Below, one piece after another: positions 14,939 through 16,424 of a DNA stretch of 16,424 nucleotides. The notes below the pieces were generated by a model. It was given only the letters and a program-made list of their open reading frames with translations. It was not told where the DNA came from and ran no database searches. Every line of letters begins with the position of its first letter. The first letter of the stretch is position 1. The position numbers and the translations under genes were made by a program. Origin of the DNA: Candidatus Njordarchaeota archaeon (GTDB lineage: Archaea > Asgardarchaeota > Njordarchaeia > Njordarchaeales > Njordarchaeaceae); the NCBI GenBank assembly GCA_029856055.1, contig JAHQWF010000136.1, positions 1 through 16,424 on the forward strand. The letters run 5' to 3'.

Positions 14939-16087
14939 TCTTGCGATGTTTGGTGCAATAATTCTAATTCTAATATTTCTTTTTTCTAACTCTTCGATCA
15001 TCTTCCTGAAAAGTTTTTTGTCTTTCCCAATTAGTTCAGGAGGAACAACTCCAATAGGAATCTTTCCCTTAGCTACTAATCTTGCAACTATAGCACACGG
15101 AAAACCCGTTGTTCTGCTCATCGCAGTTAATTTTGTAGATTCATCATATTTATCTATTAAATCGAATTGAAAGCGCACAACACTTTCTTTGACGAGCCCA
15201 TCCACTATCACTCTTAGTATCGCTATATCACGTGGATCCTCGATCTTTATGAGCTCTCTTAATAACTCTATTGCAATTTTTCTAGGTGAAATAAACTGAT
15301 TTTTTATCTTTATTCGTTTGTTGCTAAAGAAACCTAAGTCTCTTAACACCTTAATTTTGCTTAAGTGTCCTGGGTGCCTTATGGTTAATTCAGACATGTT
15401 ATAAGCTTTTATTGTCTTTAGCATTGTTCTAAGACCATCCGTATAAATTGCCTCAAATTGACCGAATCCATCTAGATTTATTTTCACTATATGGGATAAG
15501 GGATCAACAAACTCCACTCGACCTTCTTTGATTATTCTAGCTGGTCTCAAGTACTCATCAATTAAGTCATCAATAGACCATGTCGCTGCATAATATAGTG
15601 GGGGCCTCGGATCCTGAGGCAAACCACCCACGATTATTTGTATGTTTATTATTTTTTCTAGAGCACTAGAGGTATAACCTACTAATAAATTACTTATTCC
15701 TGGACAAAAACCACAATCTGGTACATAAGTCACACCATTTTCCTTAGCTATATCTGATAGTGTAAATGGATCCTCCGGTGAATACGCTGTATCTACTACA
15801 CTGACTCCACTGCTCAGTATTTTTTTAACTACTTGATAGCTTATACTACCAGGCAATGCAGAACAAACAACATCTACATTTCCTAATACCTTATCTAAAT
15901 CTCTATTAACGAGGACATTAGCTTCTATAACTTTGATATTATATTTAATGTATCTTTTCATAACTATGCTTAGTCTACTCTTATCGGCGTCTATGACATA
16001 AATATCATCAGCTGTTGGTTTAATACTCAATAAATCATGAATAACAGCGGTCCCAATATTCCCAGCTCCAAGTACCAAAACTTTCAC
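14933..16087 (-). CDS. Saccharopine dehydrogenase-family NAD(P)-dependent oxidoreductase, lysine 6-dehydrogenase-like
   Basis: 384 residues. The N-terminal Rossmann motif is GAGNIG (7-12), and the acidic D33 at the end of the second strand (VIDAD) suggests NAD(H) rather than NADP(H). The family's central motif DCGFCPGISNLLVG (124-137) and the GGLPQDPRPPLYYAATWS segment match saccharopine dehydrogenase-like and archaeal lysine 6-dehydrogenase proteins, which oxidise the lysine epsilon-amino group. The exact substrate is not decided by sequence. The GTG start follows AGGTGT (complement of 16092-16097) with 4-nt spacing. A TATA-like element lies at 16128-16135. It converges on sufD and is divergent from the histone-like gene. 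Confidence 0.85.
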   Translation of the reverse strand: MKVLVLGAGNIGTAVIHDLLSIKPTADDIYVIDADKSRLSIVMKRYIKYNIKVIEANVLVNRDLDKVLGNVDVVCSALPGSISYQVVKKILSSGVSVVDTAYSPEDPFTLSDIAKENGVTYVPDCGFCPGISNLLVGYTSSALEKIINIQIIVGGLPQDPRPPLYYAATWSIDDLIDEYLRPARIIKEGRVEFVDPLSHIVKINLDGFGQFEAIYTDGLRTMLKTIKAYNMSELTIRHPGHLSKIKVLRDLGFFSNKRIKIKNQFISPRKIAIELLRELIKIEDPRDIAILRVIVDGLVKESVVRFQFDLIDKYDESTKLTAMSRTTGFPCAIVARLVAKGKIPIGVVPPELIGKDKKLFRKMIEELEKRNIRIRIIAPNIARL

Positions 16088-16127
16088 GTAGACACCTATA
16101 GTTATTCATTTGTTCGATAACGTTAAA

Positions 16128-16135
16128 ATTATAAA
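16128..16135 (-). promoter_or_regulatory. Putative TATA box of the dehydrogenase gene
   Basis: On the minus strand this reads TTTATAAT, about 41 nt before the GTG start. That would place the transcript start about 16 nt upstream of the start codon, leaving room for the AGGTGT site. It is a position-based call. Confidence 0.4.
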
Positions 16136-16220
16136 TGGGTTAATGATAACATATGATTACACTTTATGTTTCCCCTAATATATAGGATATTTTTGAATTT
16201 TATAGAAAATGGTGAATATT

Positions 16221-16397
16221 ATGCCAGAGTTATATATCTATAAGAGTAAAATTCAGGACCTTGCTAAAAAGGAAGGCATGCGCGTATCTTCTACTTTTTA
16301 TGAAGCATTAAGTAAGAAAGTTGAAGAAATCGTGAAAGAAGCTATTAAGAAGGCCAAGGCTCATAAAAAGAAAACGCTAACTGAAGACTACCTATGA
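16221..16397 (+). CDS. Histone-fold protein lacking helix 3
   Basis: 58 residues from ATG 16221, chosen because GGTGAAT (16211-16217) is the ribosome site; an in-frame ATG 12 nt earlier lies before that site. The sequence fits archaeal histones of the HMf type: KIQDLAKKEGMRVSSTFYEAL aligns with the first helix, loop and start of helix 2, then VEEIVKEAIKKAKAHKKKTLTEDYL aligns with helix 2 and the conserved K-T-x-x-x-D loop. The protein stops right there, so helix 3 (about 10-12 residues in HMf) is missing, and no continuation exists in other frames. It is strongly basic, so DNA binding is plausible. It is divergent from the dehydrogenase gene. A relationship to short prokaryotic histone variants is inferred. 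Confidence 0.75.
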   Translation: MPELYIYKSKIQDLAKKEGMRVSSTFYEALSKKVEEIVKEAIKKAKAHKKKTLTEDYL

Positions 16398-16402
16398 TTC
16401 TT

Positions 16403-16416
16403 TAAACTTTATATAA
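16403..16416 (+). promoter_or_regulatory. Putative promoter for a gene beyond the window
   Basis: AAACTTTATATAAA just after the histone-like gene is an archaeal BRE-like AAAC plus a TATA box (TTTATATA at 16408-16415). It probably drives a gene starting after the window end. Confidence 0.45.
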
Positions 16417-16424
16417 ACCCTAAT

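Noticed and set aside
1..16424. tRNA, rRNA, CRISPR array, insertion sequence
   Set aside because: No clover-leaf-like sequence with TTC-A loop, no regularly spaced repeats and no transposase motifs were seen on reading through. A covariance-model scan was not possible.

Overview
The window looks like chromosomal DNA from a low-GC, anaerobic, hyperthermophilic crenarchaeon, with the Desulfurococcales (Staphylothermus-like) as my best guess. This is inferred from gene content and signals, not a database match. Ribosome binding sites are of the archaeal GGTG(A/T) type, TTG and GTG starts are frequent, and AT-rich TATA elements lie upstream of genes. The gene set fits too: a Sulfolobus-type OB-fold SSB-like protein, a KaiC-like ATPase, carbamate kinase, an Lrp/AsnC regulator, archaeal SUF genes and a histone-fold protein.

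Layout. 1-672: the 3' part of a VapB-type antitoxin and a complete VapC PIN toxin. 676-4945: two minus-strand cell-surface proteins. One is a 489-aa secreted protein with a glycine/proline tail. The other is an 828-aa membrane-anchored protein with two phospholipase-D (HKD) motifs, two Ca-binding repeats and four Ig-like repeats. 5163-6216: an OB-fold protein followed by a KaiC/RecA-like ATPase. 6381-10259: a roadblock/longin-like protein, a minus-strand MacB-type permease and ATPase pair, and an unknown protein whose second half resembles a degenerate small GTPase. 10271-11206: carbamate kinase. 11393-14938: an Lrp/AsnC regulator with a C-terminal CxxC-x7-CxxC cluster, then a DUF59/SufT-like gene, sufC, sufB and sufD. 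14933-16087: a saccharopine/lysine-6-dehydrogenase-family enzyme. 16221-16397: a 58-aa histone-fold protein that stops before helix 3.

The most notable observation is that the SUF iron-sulfur assembly operon is broken. sufC carries a -1 frameshift in a G run and an isoleucine in place of the Walker A Ser/Thr. sufB has lost roughly 180-220 internal codons and is out of frame at the junction. sufD has a -1 frameshift near codon 31. The DUF59 gene before them and the Cys-rich Lrp-type gene upstream both look intact. Repeated TTTACAT-type motifs lie in front of both the regulator and the operon. I read this as a recently decayed SUF locus, with the cell probably relying on another scaffold system, and a candidate Fe-S- or zinc-sensing Lrp-family regulator left behind. 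No rRNA, tRNA, CRISPR array or transposase was recognised.
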